NCBI GenBank assembly: GCA_002049985.1
Contig: MVCY01000069.1
Span: 1-7,293 of the forward strand
Length of the DNA: 7,293 nt
DNA from: Candidatus Latescibacteria bacterium 4484_181
GTDB lineage: Bacteria; Latescibacterota; MVCY01
Reading direction: 5' to 3'
The notes below the pieces were generated by a model. That model had not been told where the DNA came from and did no database searches. It was given only the letters and a program-made list of their open reading frames with translations. Made by a program: the position numbers and the translations under genes. Shown here one piece after another: positions 6,773 to 7,293 of this stretch (position 1 is the first letter of the stretch; each line of letters opens with the position of its first letter).

Positions 6773-7264
6773 ATGCGAAAAACAGCATTTCTGCTGGGCG
6801 TTTCATTTCTATTTTTGATCAGCAACTGCACGCGCAGCACTGCCCCCCTCTACCGTGACGGCAGGATATTCGCCAAACTCGATTCGCCCCCTGAGCTGGC
6901 CGGCGATGGACGGCGTTACCTCACAATCACTGCCGAAGTGGAGGGCTACGAGCCATTTGTGACACGCATATTCGATTTCGACTGGGACCGGGCCGGGGAG
7001 TATATGAAGGAACTTGGTATAACAAAAGCAGACGCTTTGAATTGGAATGACTATTACGGTAAGAAGTTAATTGATCTCACCGGTAGAGAACTGAAGGGGG
7101 GAAGCGAAGTGGAGGTGACTGTCAGGCAAACCAGGGGTCACAGTCAGAGCGCAAGCGTGCCGATTTTCAGAGTTGACGGAAAGACTATAGTCAGGGTTTA
7201 TTACGCCACCTCTGTTGTGATGCCTGGGGGAGTGACTCAACTGCGGATCGAACGGATTCAGTGA
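6773..7264 (+). CDS. Putative lipoprotein of unknown function
   Basis: A 163-residue protein. Its first 18 residues form a lipoprotein-type signal peptide: basic MRK, a hydrophobic core and a lipobox-like ISNC, with the acylated Cys at residue 19. Asn just before Cys is less usual than Gly, Ala or Ser. Thr at +2 (no Asp) would by the enterobacterial Lol rule point to the outer membrane, but that rule may not apply here. The mature part mixes strands and a short helix: YLTITAEVEGYEPF, an acidic FDFDWDRAGEYMKELG stretch, and C-terminal strands (VEVTVRQTRG, IVRVYYATSV, TQLRIERI) suggesting a beta-sandwich or Ig-like fold. I recognise no family and no catalytic motif. It is transcribed divergently from tamB with its own strong promoter. 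A role in the cell envelope is inferred from the signal and neighbourhood only. Confidence 0.8.
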   Translation: MRKTAFLLGVSFLFLISNCTRSTAPLYRDGRIFAKLDSPPELAGDGRRYLTITAEVEGYEPFVTRIFDFDWDRAGEYMKELGITKADALNWNDYYGKKLIDLTGRELKGGSEVEVTVRQTRGHSQSASVPIFRVDGKTIVRVYYATSVVMPGGVTQLRIERIQ

Positions 7265-7282
7265 AGAGGGAGGCCGGGTCTT

Positions 7283-7288
7283 GAGGAG
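7283..7288 (+). promoter_or_regulatory. Probable ribosome binding site of a gene beginning past the window
   Basis: GAGGAG lies five bases before the end of the window and 18 bases after the lipoprotein stop. A start codon at about 7294 would have ideal spacing, implying a second gene co-transcribed with the lipoprotein. The gene itself is not visible. Confidence 0.4.
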
Positions 7289-7293
7289 TAGCT

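Noticed and set aside
1..7293. CRISPR array, tRNA, rRNA, insertion sequence or phage genes
   Set aside because: No spaced direct repeats, cloverleaf, ribosomal RNA segment, transposase or terminal inverted repeats were seen on either strand.

Overview
The window comes from a diderm (Gram-negative-type) bacterium. It carries two core parts of outer-membrane biogenesis, a BamA-type Omp85 protein and a TamB/AsmA-like bridge protein, plus a probable lipoprotein. Base composition is roughly balanced, ribosome binding sites are strong, and the promoters look like sigma-70/SigA sites with 17-base spacers. The proteins look divergent and I cannot name the phylum; an uncultured or deep-branching lineage is plausible but is only inference.

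Layout, reading the minus strand from right to left. A strong promoter (6357-6385) drives tamB, which starts at an ATG whose first base is 6226. The gene is split into two open frames (6226-3989 and onward to 2379) that overlap by about 180 bases in different frames. Read through a single -1 shift near 3990-4060, they give one TamB of about 1,280 residues. A 471-base gap without a convincing gene follows, holding an extended -10 promoter (1988-2016). Then comes bamA, from 1907 leftward off the window edge: signal peptide, five POTRA domains and the first part of the beta-barrel. On the plus strand, divergent from tamB, a consensus promoter (6572-6600) and a leader of about 165 bases precede a small lipoprotein gene (6773-7264). 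A ribosome-binding-site-like sequence at the very end suggests another gene starting just beyond the window.

How they fit together. BamA inserts beta-barrel proteins into the outer membrane. TamB is an inner-membrane-anchored, periplasm-spanning protein that in proteobacteria partners with TamA, an Omp85 paralogue, and AsmA-like proteins are implicated in phospholipid transport to the outer membrane. Here TamB lies directly upstream of BamA with no TamA in view, an arrangement also known from Borrelia, where TamB works with BamA. The main anomaly is the tamB frameshift. I see no new defence or mobile system, CRISPR array, tRNA or rRNA here.
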